In this document: one piece after another, positions 17,138-25,475 of the stretch | Position numbering within the stretch: the stretch's first letter is position 1 | Layout of the letters: every line of letters begins with the position of its first letter | NCBI RefSeq assembly: GCF_003234445.2 | Contig: NZ_CP126269.1 | Location: forward strand, 3,038,001-3,102,000 | DNA length: 64,000 nt | Reading direction: 5' to 3' | Source: Curtobacterium sp. MCLR17_036 | GTDB lineage: Bacteria > Actinomycetota > Actinomycetes > Actinomycetales > Microbacteriaceae | Translations under genes and position numbers: made by a program | Notes under the pieces: generated by a model | What the model was told of the DNA's origin: nothing | Database searches by the model: none | Seen by the model: the letters and a program-made list of their open reading frames with translations, nothing else

Positions 17138-17214
17138 TGCAACCTCCATGGGGTGCGCCACCGTCGTCGGTGACTCGCTCGCCTCCGTCGGCGGCTAGGG
17201 GCCACGGTACCACC

Positions 17215-17237
17215 AAAACCAAGCAGTAGTAGGTTTT
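17215..17237. promoter_or_regulatory. Putative TetR operator
   Basis: AAAACC (17215-17220) and GGTTTT (17232-17237) form an inverted repeat with an 11-bp spacer, in an unusually A/T-rich stretch between the divergent tetR and MFS genes. It lies 32 bp before the tetR start, so it could control both directions. Confidence 0.6.
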
Positions 17238-17268
17238 CTGCTGCCGACCCTGGCGGTACAGTCCTGCC

Positions 17269-17859
17269 ATGGCACAACGGGGTTCGTACGCGAAGGGGAT
17301 CGCGAAGCGCGAGGAGATCCTGACGGTCGCCCTCGAACTCGTCGCCTCACAGGGGTTCCGCCGGACGAGCATCAAGGACATCGCCGACGCCGTCGGCCTG
17401 ACCCAGGCCGGCCTGCTGCACTACTTCGACTCGAAGGACGACCTCTGGGTCGAGGTCCTGCGCCGCCGCGACGACTCCGACGCCGCCACGAACTGGGACG
17501 CCGCCGACCCGGGCGAGCTGCTCGCCGCCATCGTGCGGCACAACGTCTCGGTGCCCGGCCTCGTGCAGATGTTCGTCAACCTGTCCGCCGCCGCGGCGAC
17601 CGACCCGGACCACCCCGCGCACGCGTACTTCCAGGAACGCTACGACCGCACCCGCCGCGACCTGTCCGCGGACTTCCGGGCGATGCAGCAGGACGGCCGG
17701 CTCCGCACCGACGTCGACGCCGAGGAACTGACGAGCGTCCTGCTCGCGGTCTCCGACGGCATGCAGATCCAGTGGCTGTTCGACCCCTCGCGCGACATGG
17801 CCCGGCACGTCGAGCTCGTCACCCGGCTCGCGATCGCCCAGGCGGCGCCCGCCGTCTGA
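17269..17859 (+). CDS. TetR/AcrR family regulator
   Basis: 196 residues. The N-terminal HTH is canonical: EEILTVALELVASQGFRRTSIKDIADAVGLTQAGLLHYFDSKDDLW (about 15-60). The C-terminal ligand domain contains a typical LAVSDGMQIQWLFDP helix. TACAGT (17257-17262) lies 6 nt before the ATG, implying a leaderless, probably autoregulated transcript. It is divergent from the MFS-GH3 operon, which is the likely target. The inducer could be a plant glycoside, but this is inference. Confidence 0.92.
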   Translation: MAQRGSYAKGIAKREEILTVALELVASQGFRRTSIKDIADAVGLTQAGLLHYFDSKDDLWVEVLRRRDDSDAATNWDAADPGELLAAIVRHNVSVPGLVQMFVNLSAAAATDPDHPAHAYFQERYDRTRRDLSADFRAMQQDGRLRTDVDAEELTSVLLAVSDGMQIQWLFDPSRDMARHVELVTRLAIAQAAPAV

Positions 17860-17867
17860 CGCTGCCC

Positions 17868-17912
17868 CCGGTCGCTCCCCGCCGGTCGCTCCCCGCCGGT
17901 CGCTCCTCGCCG
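17868..17912. repeat. Three tandem 14-bp units
   Basis: CCGGTCGCTCCCCG is repeated three times, the last with one change, directly after the tetR stop and touching the long palindrome at 17913. It is non-coding. Confidence 0.75.
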
Positions 17913-17972
17913 GAACCAGGTTCCGGACACAGCACCGCGCGATTCCGTGGTGTCGTGTCCGGAACCTGGTTC
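17913..17972. repeat. GGAACCAGGTTCC palindrome element, copy 1
   Basis: GAACCAGGTTCCGGACAC (17913-17930) pairs perfectly with 17955-17972 over 18 bp. The 24-nt loop has its own CACC/GGTG stem. Each arm also contains the small palindrome GGAACC-N-GGTTCC. The first 30 bp recur almost unchanged at 28911-28940. This is a dispersed intergenic palindrome, not a normal terminator (no T-run). Confidence 0.85.
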
Positions 17973-18079
17973 GCGCGGCGGAGCGGGGTACGGACAGGGC
18001 CTGGCCCGCCCCCGGCCGCCCGGGGCAGGATGGACCGGACCCTCCGGGGTGCACCCCGACGACGATGTGGAGAGACGCG

Positions 18080-18943
18080 ATGACGCGTGTGTTGGTGACC
18101 GGTGGCAGTGGCAAGCTCGGACGGGCGGTGGTGCGCGACCTCGACGCGCACGGGTACGACGTGGTCCTGCTCGACCGCGTGCCCTCGCCGGACAAGCCCG
18201 AGCGGGTGCCCTTCCTGCGGATCGACCTGACCGACCACGGACAGGTGCTGAACGCCTTCATGGGCATCGACGACCGCTACGACCACGTCGACGCCGTCGT
18301 GCACCTCGCGGCCGTGCCGGCACCCGGACAGGTCCCCGACGTCGCGCTGATCACGAACAACGTCACGTCGTCGATCAACGTCTTCCACGCGGCCCGAGCG
18401 GCCGGGATCAAGAACGTGGTGTGGGCGTCGAGCGAGACCCTGCTCGGGATCCCGATGGGTGAGCACCACCCGCCCTACCTGCCCGTCGACGAGGAGTTCG
18501 CGGTCCGGCCGCAGTCGTCGTACTCGCTCGGCAAGGCCGTCGAGGAGGAGATGGCGCGCCACTTCACCCGCTGGGACCCGGAGCTGAAGATGATCGGGCT
18601 GCGGTTCTCGAACGTCATGGACGAGACCGACTACCCGGCCTTCCCGTGGGACGCCACCCCGGAGGCGAAGACCTTCAACCTGTGGTCGTACATCGACTCG
18701 CGCGACGGTGCCCAGGCGGTCCGGAAGTCCCTCGAGGCCGACCTCACCGGGTTCGAGGCGTTCGTCATCGCGAGCCCGGACACCGTGATGGACACGCCGA
18801 CCATCGAACTCGTCGAGCGCTTCGTGCCGGACATCGAGCGCCGCGCGGACATCGACGGGGTCAGCTCGCTGCTGTCGTCGGAGAAGGCCCGCGAACTGCT
18901 CGGCTACGCGCCGGAGCACAGCTGGCGCGACCACCGCGCCTGA
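18080..18943 (+). CDS. NAD-dependent epimerase/dehydratase (extended SDR)
   Basis: 287 residues with a Rossmann N-terminus MTRVLVTGGSGKLGRAVVRDL (GGxGxxG motif) and VHLAAVPAPG. The catalytic set is Ser in VVWASSETLLG and Tyr-x3-Lys in SSYSLGKAVEE. It is similar to bacterial sugar- or uronate-modifying epimerases. The exact substrate is unknown. ATG 18080 follows GGAGAG. It stands alone between a dispersed palindrome and the convergent methyltransferase. Confidence 0.88.
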   Translation: MTRVLVTGGSGKLGRAVVRDLDAHGYDVVLLDRVPSPDKPERVPFLRIDLTDHGQVLNAFMGIDDRYDHVDAVVHLAAVPAPGQVPDVALITNNVTSSINVFHAARAAGIKNVVWASSETLLGIPMGEHHPPYLPVDEEFAVRPQSSYSLGKAVEEEMARHFTRWDPELKMIGLRFSNVMDETDYPAFPWDATPEAKTFNLWSYIDSRDGAQAVRKSLEADLTGFEAFVIASPDTVMDTPTIELVERFVPDIERRADIDGVSSLLSSEKARELLGYAPEHSWRDHRA

Positions 18944-18975
18944 GCCCGGGCGGGGCCGCTCGGATCCCGAGCGCG

Positions 18976-20556
18976 TCAGGCAGCGGGGACGAGCAGCCCG
19001 TCGAGCACCAGGTCGCGCGCCGCCGGCAGCAGGTCGGCGGCGAGCGCCTGCTCGTCCACCCCGGTGATCTGCGCGAGCGCGCCGACGATCGCGGCCACGG
19101 ACAGGTCGCCGTCACAGGCTCCGACGAACGCGGCGAGCGCGGTGTCCGCGTCGACCCGGCGGCCGAGTCCCCCGCCCTGCACGAGCGTCATCACCGTCGG
19201 GTCGTCGTTGCCCGGCCAGTAGTAGCGCTCCTCGGTCACGTCGCCGGCGACGGACAGGTGCGCGGCGGCGAGCGCGGCGTCGTCGTGCCCGGCGAGCCAG
19301 GCCGCCGCGTCGAGGACGCGCGCCACCGTGGCACCGAGCCCCGCGGGGTTGGACCCGAGTGTCTCGGGGACGCGCTCGAACCGGCGGAGGCCGGACGGGC
19401 CTCCCGGCAGGGGTCGACGCACCACGACGTACCCGAAGCCGACGCCGGTGACGCGGCGCTCCGCGAAGTCGTCGAGCCAGGCGCCCACCAGCGTGTCGAA
19501 CTCGGTCGTGCCGGGCTTCGTGCCGCCGTCGCGGATCCAGGTCTCGGCGTAGGACGTCGGGTCCTGGCGCTCGCGCTCGACGACCCACGCGTCGAGGTCG
19601 GTGTCCGCGAACCAGCCGCGCACGCGGTCGAGGCCGTCGACGCCCCAGTGGTACTCCCAGTTGCCGAGCAGCTGCGCGGTCCCGCCGGGCTCCAGGTGGT
19701 CGGCCAGGCCGCGGAGCACGGTCTCGACCAGGGCGTCGCCGACCATGCCGCCGTCGCGGTACTCGTACGAGGGCACGCCCGGTCGGCGGGGCGTGATGAC
19801 GAACGGCGGGTTCGAGACGATGCGGTCGAACCGCTCCCCCGCGACGGGCTCGAAGAGCGAGCCGTACCGGAAGTCGATCCCGTCGATCCCGTTGAGCTGC
19901 GCGTTGAAGCGCGCGATGTCGAGGGCGCGGCGGGAGATGTCCGTGGCGACCACCTGGTCGGCGAAGCGTCGGGCGTGCATCGCCTGGATGCCGCACCCGG
20001 TGCCGAGGTCGAGCACCGTGCGGACGGGCACCGGCACCTGCAGGCCGCTCAGCGTGGTGGTCGCCCCGCCGATGCCGAGCACGTGCTCCTCGCTGATCGC
20101 GTGGCCGAGCGCGAGCTCGCCGAGGTCGGAGACGATCCACCAACTACCGGCACCGAGGTCGTCGACGAAGGCGTAGGGGCGCAGGTCGACGGTCGGCAGG
20201 ACCTCGGCGCCGTCGGTACCGTCGGTGCCGTCGGCGCCATCGACCCGGAGCAGGCCGGCGGCGACGACGGCGTCGAGGCCGGCGGTCGGGAACGCTGCCG
20301 CGGCATCCTCGTGCGGGACCGGCAGACCGAGCACGAACAGGGTCGCGAGCGTGCCGAGCGGCGACGACGGCCGCGCCGCGAGGGCCCGGAGCGCGGCCAC
20401 CCGCGAGCCGCGGTGCAGCGACGCTGCGGCCTCGGCGCCCCACAGCGCGTCGACCCGTTCGACGGTGAAGCCGGCGGCGTCGAGGTCCGCGGCGAGCGCC
20501 GACGTCATGTTCGGCGCGGCACCGACCTCGGGCAGCGCGTGCACAGTCCGGCTCAC
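18976..20556 (-). CDS. Class I SAM-dependent methyltransferase, HemK-like, with extra domains
   Basis: 526 residues. An N-terminal ~150-residue helical domain is followed by a methyltransferase core: VLDLGTGCGIQAMHA (SAM-binding motif I), VVATDISRRALDIARFN and IVSNPPFVITPR. NPPF is the N-methyltransferase signature of the HemK/PrmC, RsmC and N6-adenine group. A C-terminal extension of about 130 residues follows. This architecture is actinobacterial (DUF7059-type proteins). The substrate could be a protein glutamine or a nucleic acid base. The start GTG overlaps the arsR stop (GTGA). Confidence 0.85.
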   Translation of the reverse strand: MSRTVHALPEVGAAPNMTSALAADLDAAGFTVERVDALWGAEAAASLHRGSRVAALRALAARPSSPLGTLATLFVLGLPVPHEDAAAAFPTAGLDAVVAAGLLRVDGADGTDGTDGAEVLPTVDLRPYAFVDDLGAGSWWIVSDLGELALGHAISEEHVLGIGGATTTLSGLQVPVPVRTVLDLGTGCGIQAMHARRFADQVVATDISRRALDIARFNAQLNGIDGIDFRYGSLFEPVAGERFDRIVSNPPFVITPRRPGVPSYEYRDGGMVGDALVETVLRGLADHLEPGGTAQLLGNWEYHWGVDGLDRVRGWFADTDLDAWVVERERQDPTSYAETWIRDGGTKPGTTEFDTLVGAWLDDFAERRVTGVGFGYVVVRRPLPGGPSGLRRFERVPETLGSNPAGLGATVARVLDAAAWLAGHDDAALAAAHLSVAGDVTEERYYWPGNDDPTVMTLVQGGGLGRRVDADTALAAFVGACDGDLSVAAIVGALAQITGVDEQALAADLLPAARDLVLDGLLVPAA

Positions 20557-20918
20557 GACTCGATCCCGTCGCGCATCAGGGCGGCGGGCACGCTCCACGC
20601 GGACACCAGGTCGAGCAGCCCGGGGAACCGTGCCTGCACGTCCTCGGCGCGCACCCGACTGGAGCGGGTGAGCCCGTCCTGGTGCTGTTCGAGCAGCCCG
20701 GCCTCGCGCAGGACGCGGAAGTGGTGGGTGAGCGTGGACTTCGGTCGGTCGACGCCGACCCACCCGCAGCTGCGCACGCCGCCTGCGGCGTCCACCAGGT
20801 AGCGGTGCAGGATGGCGAGCCGGATCGGGTCGCTCAGGGCGTCCATCACGACCGGCAGGTCCAGCTCGGCCACGGACGGTTGGGGCAGTCGCTCGGGGGC
20901 GTCGACGTGCGCGGGCAT
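20553..20918 (-). CDS. ArsR family winged-helix regulator
   Basis: 121 residues. The ArsR HTH is clear: MDALSDPIRLAILHRYL (about 25-41) and KSTLTHHFRVLREAGLLEQHQDG (60-82). Cysteine is present only at CGW, so metal sensing is unlikely. It is divergent from an MFS exporter and upstream of the methyltransferase. Twin palindromes at 20950-20995 between the divergent genes are the likely operators. It resembles the ArsR regulators that sense small organic compounds. Confidence 0.9.
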   Translation of the reverse strand: MPAHVDAPERLPQPSVAELDLPVVMDALSDPIRLAILHRYLVDAAGGVRSCGWVGVDRPKSTLTHHFRVLREAGLLEQHQDGLTRSSRVRAEDVQARFPGLLDLVSAWSVPAALMRDGIES

Positions 20919-20949
20919 GGACGGGACGCTACCACCGACCGCCTCGCAG

Positions 20950-20995
20950 TACGACTTGCGTCGTACAGTTCACCTGCGGTACGAATGCAGTCGTA
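20950..20995. promoter_or_regulatory. Twin operator palindromes between arsR and the MFS gene
   Basis: TACGACTTGCGTCGTA (20950-20965) is a 6-4-6 perfect inverted repeat. TACGAATGCAGTCGTA (20980-20995) is a second copy with 5-bp arms. Their starts are exactly 30 bp apart, about three helical turns. TACAGT at 20964-20969 is a -10 candidate overlapping the first site. Binding by the ArsR protein would control both genes. Confidence 0.75.
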
Positions 20996-21013
20996 CAACA
21001 CGTGGACGAAGGG

Positions 21014-22276
21014 ATGCTCGTGCAGCAGCAGTCAGCTCGATCGGTCGCCGGGTTCTGGATCCTGGCCGCCATGCTCCTGGCGTCGGTCGCCTCGTCGGCC
21101 GTCCCCTCGCCGATCTACCCCGTCTACGCCGCCGAGTGGCACCTGACGCCGCTCATGCTCACCGGTGTCTTCGCCGTCTACGTCGCCGGGCTGCTGGCGA
21201 GCCTGCTCGTCGCCGGTCGCCTGTCCGACCACGTCGGCCGCAAGCCGGTGCTCGTCGTCGGCGGTCTCGGCGTCGCCCTGTCGCTCGGGCTCTTCGCCAT
21301 CGCCGACGGCGTCCTCGCCCTGGTCGTCGACCGCATCGTGCAGGGCGTCTCCGTCGGGCTGCTCATCGGCGCGCTCGGTGCCGCCCTCATCGACAACTCG
21401 CTCGAGCGGCACCCCGCCCTGGCCGGCGTGCTCAACGGCGTCGTCCCGCCCGTCGCCCTGGCCACCGGAGCGATGGCGAGCGGCGCCCTGGTCGAGTGGG
21501 GCCCCGCGCCGGAGCAGCTCGTCTACCTGGTGTTCGGCGCGCTCCTGGTCCTGCTCGTCGTCGCCCTCGTCGTCGTCCCCGAGCGCGTCGAGCGCCGCCC
21601 GGGGGCCCTGCGCTCCCTCCGCCCGACGATCAGCGTGCCGCGGTCGTCCCGCCGGCTGTTCCGCGGCGTCGCCGGATCGCTCGTCGCGAGCTGGGCCCTC
21701 GGCGGCATGTTCCTGTCGCTCGTCCCCTCCGCACTCGGAGCGGTGTTCGGCATCACGAACCACTTCGCCGCCGGCGCGCTCATCGCCGTCGTCACCGGCA
21801 CCGGTGCCCTCACCGGGCTCGCGATCCAGCGCATGGACACCCGACGCGCGGTGCTCCTCGGCCTCGTCGCCCTGGTCCTCGGCCCGATCGTCACCGTCGC
21901 GTTCGTCGCGGCACACTCCCTGCCCGGGCTCGTCGTCGGCAGCGCGATCGCCGGCGTCGGCTTCGGCGCCGGGTTCCAGGCGCCACTGCGGATGCTGCTC
22001 GCCACCGCGGCGCCGACCCACCGCGCCGGCCTGCTCTCCACGATCTACGTCGTGAGCTACCTGGCGTTCGGCGTGCCGGCCGTCGTCGGCGGCCTGCTCG
22101 AGCCCGCCGTCGGACTCGTCCCGGTGATCGCCGGCTACGGCGGCTTCATCGTGCTCGCCGCGGTCGTCGCCCTCGTGCTGCAGCTCGTGTCGAAGGACAC
22201 CGCCGCGGTCGAGGAACAGGCGGCCGAGGCCGTTGAGCGCACCGCGACCGGGTCCGTCCGGGTCGCCGCCGAGTAG
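21014..22276 (+). CDS. MFS exporter next to arsR
   Basis: About 420 residues with 12 transmembrane segments. Conserved MFS loop GRLSDHVGRKPVLVVGG (about residues 66-83) and the motif C-like LATGAMASGALVEWGP in helix 5 indicate a drug-type exporter. Two starts are possible: GTG 21002 and ATG 21014 (MLVQQQSARSVAGFW). I take the ATG because GGA lies 7 nt upstream, although neither start is strong. It is divergent from the ArsR gene and probably repressed by it. Confidence 0.88.
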   Translation: MLVQQQSARSVAGFWILAAMLLASVASSAVPSPIYPVYAAEWHLTPLMLTGVFAVYVAGLLASLLVAGRLSDHVGRKPVLVVGGLGVALSLGLFAIADGVLALVVDRIVQGVSVGLLIGALGAALIDNSLERHPALAGVLNGVVPPVALATGAMASGALVEWGPAPEQLVYLVFGALLVLLVVALVVVPERVERRPGALRSLRPTISVPRSSRRLFRGVAGSLVASWALGGMFLSLVPSALGAVFGITNHFAAGALIAVVTGTGALTGLAIQRMDTRRAVLLGLVALVLGPIVTVAFVAAHSLPGLVVGSAIAGVGFGAGFQAPLRMLLATAAPTHRAGLLSTIYVVSYLAFGVPAVVGGLLEPAVGLVPVIAGYGGFIVLAAVVALVLQLVSKDTAAVEEQAAEAVERTATGSVRVAAE

Positions 22277-22309
22277 CGGGTCAGCAGCGGCCGACCGTCG
22301 CGTCGGGTG

Positions 22310-22753
22310 TCAGTGCCCGGGGCGGGCCGGCTTCGCGCCCCGACGCGGCACGCCCACGGTGCGCGCGGCACCGGTGTGCGCGGCGTCGACGTCGGCCTTG
22401 CCGCGGTCGGCCGCGTCCCGCAGCCGCTTCGGTCCGTGTCGCTTCGCCCAGTCCCAGAACCGGTGCAGCTGGGCACGGAGCCACGTGATGATCCGGTGGA
22501 AGAAGTGGAACTCGCTCGCCAGGATCGTCAGCCCGATGAACACCACGAGCCAACCCGGGCCCGGCAGCGGCACGAGGATCAGCCCGATGACCACCACGAG
22601 CCCACCGACGATGCCGACCAGCACCTTGTAGAACAGGTGCACGTGCGGCCGCGCGTGGATCCAGGTCCGCATGTCGTGGAACCACTGGAACCGCTGGCGC
22701 TGCGCACCGTCGCCCTGCGCCTCGGCAGGTCCGGCGTTGGGGTCGGCGTCCAT
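22310..22753 (-). CDS. PGPGW-type transmembrane protein
   Basis: 147 residues. Two hydrophobic helices in the middle (about 44-90) are separated by LPLPGPGWLVVFIG, the hallmark of the PGPGW/TIGR02611 family. The C-terminal third is strongly basic (HGPKRLRDAADRG). The function is unknown. TACCGT lies 6 nt upstream of the ATG (22760-22765 on the plus numbering), which again suggests a leaderless mRNA. It converges on the MFS exporter. Confidence 0.85.
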   Translation of the reverse strand: MDADPNAGPAEAQGDGAQRQRFQWFHDMRTWIHARPHVHLFYKVLVGIVGGLVVVIGLILVPLPGPGWLVVFIGLTILASEFHFFHRIITWLRAQLHRFWDWAKRHGPKRLRDAADRGKADVDAAHTGAARTVGVPRRGAKPARPGH

Positions 22754-22812
22754 GCGGAAACGGTAGGGCGCGCGGCTGGGAATCCGCGGCGCGCCCGGTG
22801 GACGGATGATGC

Positions 22813-22860
22813 GCCGGCCGGGAGGCGCGGGGCGGGGCCGCATCGTGCCTCCCGACCGGC
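22813..22860. repeat. GGGAGGC-family stem-loop, copy 2
   Basis: GCCGGCCGGGAGGCGC (22813-22828) and GTGCCTCCCGACCGGC (22845-22860) pair at 14 of 16 positions around a 16-nt loop. It follows the stop of the PD-(D/E)XK gene, which reads leftward and ends at 22873, so it could serve as its terminator. Confidence 0.7.
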
Positions 22861-22872
22861 AGGTGGTCGCCG

Positions 22873-23922
22873 CTACTGCGCCGTGGGAGCGAGCGCGGTC
22901 CCCTGCAGCGCCTGGTACCAGGCGTTGCTCCAAGGGATCATCGTCTCGACGAGCGCGTCGAGGTCGTCGAGGCCGACGGGTTCGGTCTTCGGACCGATCG
23001 ACCAGTCGGCGTAGCCCCTGGCCAGGTGGGTGCGCCCGGTCAGGTGGCGCTTCGCGAGCCGGAGCTTGTGCTTGCCGAGCCCCTTCCTGCCGTTGCCCGC
23101 CGATCCGAGGCTCACCGCGACCCGGCCCGGGTTCTTCGTCAGGACCTCGTCGTCCAGCACCTCGAGCGCGCGGATCCACGACGGGGCGTCACCGGTGTGC
23201 TCCGGATCCGGGAAGTCGGCCTCGGACAGGTGGCTCACCGAGATGCCGACGAACCCTTCGAACTCCGTGTCGTCGAGGTGCGGCGGCATGCCCCGCCCGG
23301 TCACCTGGATCTGTCCGCGGATCCACTTCGCGTCCTCGCCGTCGTGCAGCGCGCGCTCGAAGACGATGGACGGCATCCCGCCGTCGCCGCGCTGCACGCG
23401 GACGTCCCAGTCGGGCATCCGCTGCCGGAGTCCGAGCGCCTGGAGCCGAGCCTCGACGGTCGTCTTGAGCAGCCGCCCCTCGCCCTCGATGTCGTCCTTC
23501 ACGAGTCGCGGCGAGTCGAAGCACGCGAGCGCCTCGTCCCAGTCGATCACGTGGACGCGCTCGTCGTCGGTGACCGATTCGCCGAGCGACTCCTTGCGCG
23601 GCACGAGGACGAACAGCGTGCCGGTCCCGCCGAGGGCCTCCAGCTGCTCGGCAACCTGCCGGCCGGTCAGCTCGTGGTCGAGCTTCGCCTCGATCCCGAC
23701 CGTGCCGTGCTCGAAGGTCAGCTCGACGTCGAGCCGGACCGTGCCCCGTTCCGTCTCGACGTCCTTGTGCGGCACCTCGCACTCGACCTTCTGGAACGTC
23801 CCGAACTGCTTGCCGCTCACCCGCTCGAGGAGCTGGACGAAGCGCTCGTGGTCGTGGCGGATCTCGGCACCGAGGGCACGGGTCGCCATCGGCTCCGTGC
23901 GGTAGATGGTGGTCTGCGTCAT
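22873..23922 (-). CDS. PD-(D/E)XK nuclease-like protein of unknown role
   Basis: 349 residues. The segment VRLDVELTFEHGTVGIEAKLDHELTG has the spacing of a PD-(D/E)XK active site: Asp65, then Glu78-x-Lys80. A helix with Gln89 and Gln93 (RQVAEQLEAL) follows, as in many members. FVLVPRKESLGE and HVIDWDEAL come after. The C-terminal half is beta-rich and not recognised. It stands alone, with no helicase or methylase partner on its strand. It could be a nuclease in repair or defence, or a degenerate restriction-like fold. ATG 23922 (MTQTTIYRTEP) is the most likely start; Met12 is an alternative. Confidence 0.6.
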   Translation of the reverse strand: MTQTTIYRTEPMATRALGAEIRHDHERFVQLLERVSGKQFGTFQKVECEVPHKDVETERGTVRLDVELTFEHGTVGIEAKLDHELTGRQVAEQLEALGGTGTLFVLVPRKESLGESVTDDERVHVIDWDEALACFDSPRLVKDDIEGEGRLLKTTVEARLQALGLRQRMPDWDVRVQRGDGGMPSIVFERALHDGEDAKWIRGQIQVTGRGMPPHLDDTEFEGFVGISVSHLSEADFPDPEHTGDAPSWIRALEVLDDEVLTKNPGRVAVSLGSAGNGRKGLGKHKLRLAKRHLTGRTHLARGYADWSIGPKTEPVGLDDLDALVETMIPWSNAWYQALQGTALAPTAQ

Positions 23923-24022
23923 GGCGCCATGATGTCGGGGTGCGAGCGCCTCGGAGGGACGCAACGCGCCGTCTGTGGAGAAATGCTGTAGAAATCTCAC
24001 CTGTGAGCAGAACGGCGGACGG

Positions 24023-24355
24023 TCACGCGTGCGCCACGCAGGTCGCCGCCCACGGCACGGCCGCCAAGCGAGCCTCTGGTATCGGTTCCCCGCCGACGAT
24101 GCACCGCCCGTAGGTCCCCGCGTCGAGTCGGACGAGTGCGGCGTCCACCAGGCGGATGCGTTCACGGGCGTCGTCACGCACGGCGCCGAGCGACCCGCGC
24201 TCCCAGGCGAGCGTCGCACCCTCGGGATCGTGCTCGTCGTCGGAGTTCGCGTCCTGCCGGGCGTCGCTGACGTCCCGCATGCTCCGCTCGACGTCGGCGA
24301 GCAGGCGCTCGTTCCGGGAGCGCTCGGCGGTCAGGGCGGCGCGGGGGTCCTCCAT
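24023..24355 (-). CDS. TraR/DksA-like protein with degenerate zinc finger
   Basis: 110 residues: a long coiled-coil hairpin (about 5-80), then GTYGRCIVGGEPIPEARLAAVPWAATCVAHA. In the family this end normally reads C-x2-C...C-x2-C. Here the second Cys is Gly and the last is His, leaving C..C-x2-H. DksA-like proteins bind the RNA polymerase secondary channel. TACGGT is 7 nt upstream of the ATG, implying a leaderless mRNA. Zinc binding may be lost or altered. Confidence 0.82.
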   Translation of the reverse strand: MEDPRAALTAERSRNERLLADVERSMRDVSDARQDANSDDEHDPEGATLAWERGSLGAVRDDARERIRLVDAALVRLDAGTYGRCIVGGEPIPEARLAAVPWAATCVAHA

Positions 24356-24438
24356 GTCGCACACCGTAGTCGCCGACGGGCCGGCCGGCAGGCGACGCGG
24401 TGCGGAATGGTCCGCGCCGCGGATGCGTTCGCATCGAC

Positions 24439-25470
24439 ATGACGAAGATCGGGTTCCTGTCGTTCGGCCACTGGCGCGACGTCCCGGGCTCCAGGGTGCG
24501 CAGCGGCCGCGAGGCCCTCGTGCAGGCGATCGACCTCGCGGTCGCCGCCGAGGAGTCCGGCGTCGACGGCGCGTACTTCCGCGTGCACCACTTCGCACCG
24601 CAGCAGGCGGCGCCGTTCCCGCTCCTGTCCGCCATCGCCGCGAGGACGAGCCGCATCGAGATCGGCACCGGCGTCATCGACATGCGGTACGAGAACCCGC
24701 TGTACATGGCGGAGGAAGCCGCGGCCACCGACCTCATCTCCGGCGGTCGCCTGCAGCTCGGCGTCTCCCGGGGGTCACCCGAGACCGCCCTCGCCGGCTA
24801 CGAGCAGTTCGGGTACGTGCCGGACGCGTCGGACACGAACGGTGGCGACCTCGCCCGGTCGCACACGAGCGTCTTCCGACGTGCGATCGCCGGCGAGCCG
24901 ATGGCGAACGCGAACCCGCAGATGACCGGCATGGCCGGGTCACTGCCCATCTCCCCGCTCTCCGACTCGCTCGGCGACCGCATCTGGTGGGGCGCCGGCA
25001 CCCGCGCGACGGCCGAGTGGACGGCCGAGCAGGGCATGAACCTGATGTCCTCGACCCTGCTGACCGAGGACACCGGCGTGCCGTTCGACGAGCTGCAGGC
25101 CGAGCAGATCGCCCGCTTCCGCAGCACCTGGGCGGACATGGGGTGGGAGCGCGCGCCGCGGGTCTCCGTGTCGCGCAGCATCATCCCGATCACCGACGAC
25201 GAGTCGCGGCACTACTTCGGCGTCCGCGCGCAGGTCGAGGGGCAGGACCAGGTCGGGCACCTCGACGGCGGGCTCGCCCGCTTCGGTCGCTCCTACATCG
25301 GCGAGCCCGAGCAGCTCGTCGCCGAGCTCGCCGCGGACCGGGCGGTCCGCGAGGCGGACACAGTGCTCGTCACGGTGCCGAACCAGCTCGGCGTCGACTT
25401 CAACGCCCGGCTGCTCGCCGCGGTGAAGGACGTCATGAACGAGGTGGACGCGGTGCCCGTCCCCGCCTGA
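24439..25470 (+). CDS. LLM-class flavin-dependent oxidoreductase, copy 2
   Basis: A 343-residue luciferase-like protein, MTKIGFLSFGHWRDVPGSR. Conserved blocks are VIDMRYENPLYMAEEAAATD, SGGRLQLGVSRGSPE and IWWGAGTRATAEW. SSTLLTEDTGVPFDELQAEQ matches the same region of the copy at 11911. The substrate is unknown. ATG 24439 gives the family-typical N-terminus; the extra 13 codons upstream are excluded. It ends 5 bp before the convergent ASCH gene. Confidence 0.88.
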   Translation: MTKIGFLSFGHWRDVPGSRVRSGREALVQAIDLAVAAEESGVDGAYFRVHHFAPQQAAPFPLLSAIAARTSRIEIGTGVIDMRYENPLYMAEEAAATDLISGGRLQLGVSRGSPETALAGYEQFGYVPDASDTNGGDLARSHTSVFRRAIAGEPMANANPQMTGMAGSLPISPLSDSLGDRIWWGAGTRATAEWTAEQGMNLMSSTLLTEDTGVPFDELQAEQIARFRSTWADMGWERAPRVSVSRSIIPITDDESRHYFGVRAQVEGQDQVGHLDGGLARFGRSYIGEPEQLVAELAADRAVREADTVLVTVPNQLGVDFNARLLAAVKDVMNEVDAVPVPA

Positions 25471-25475
25471 CGGCG

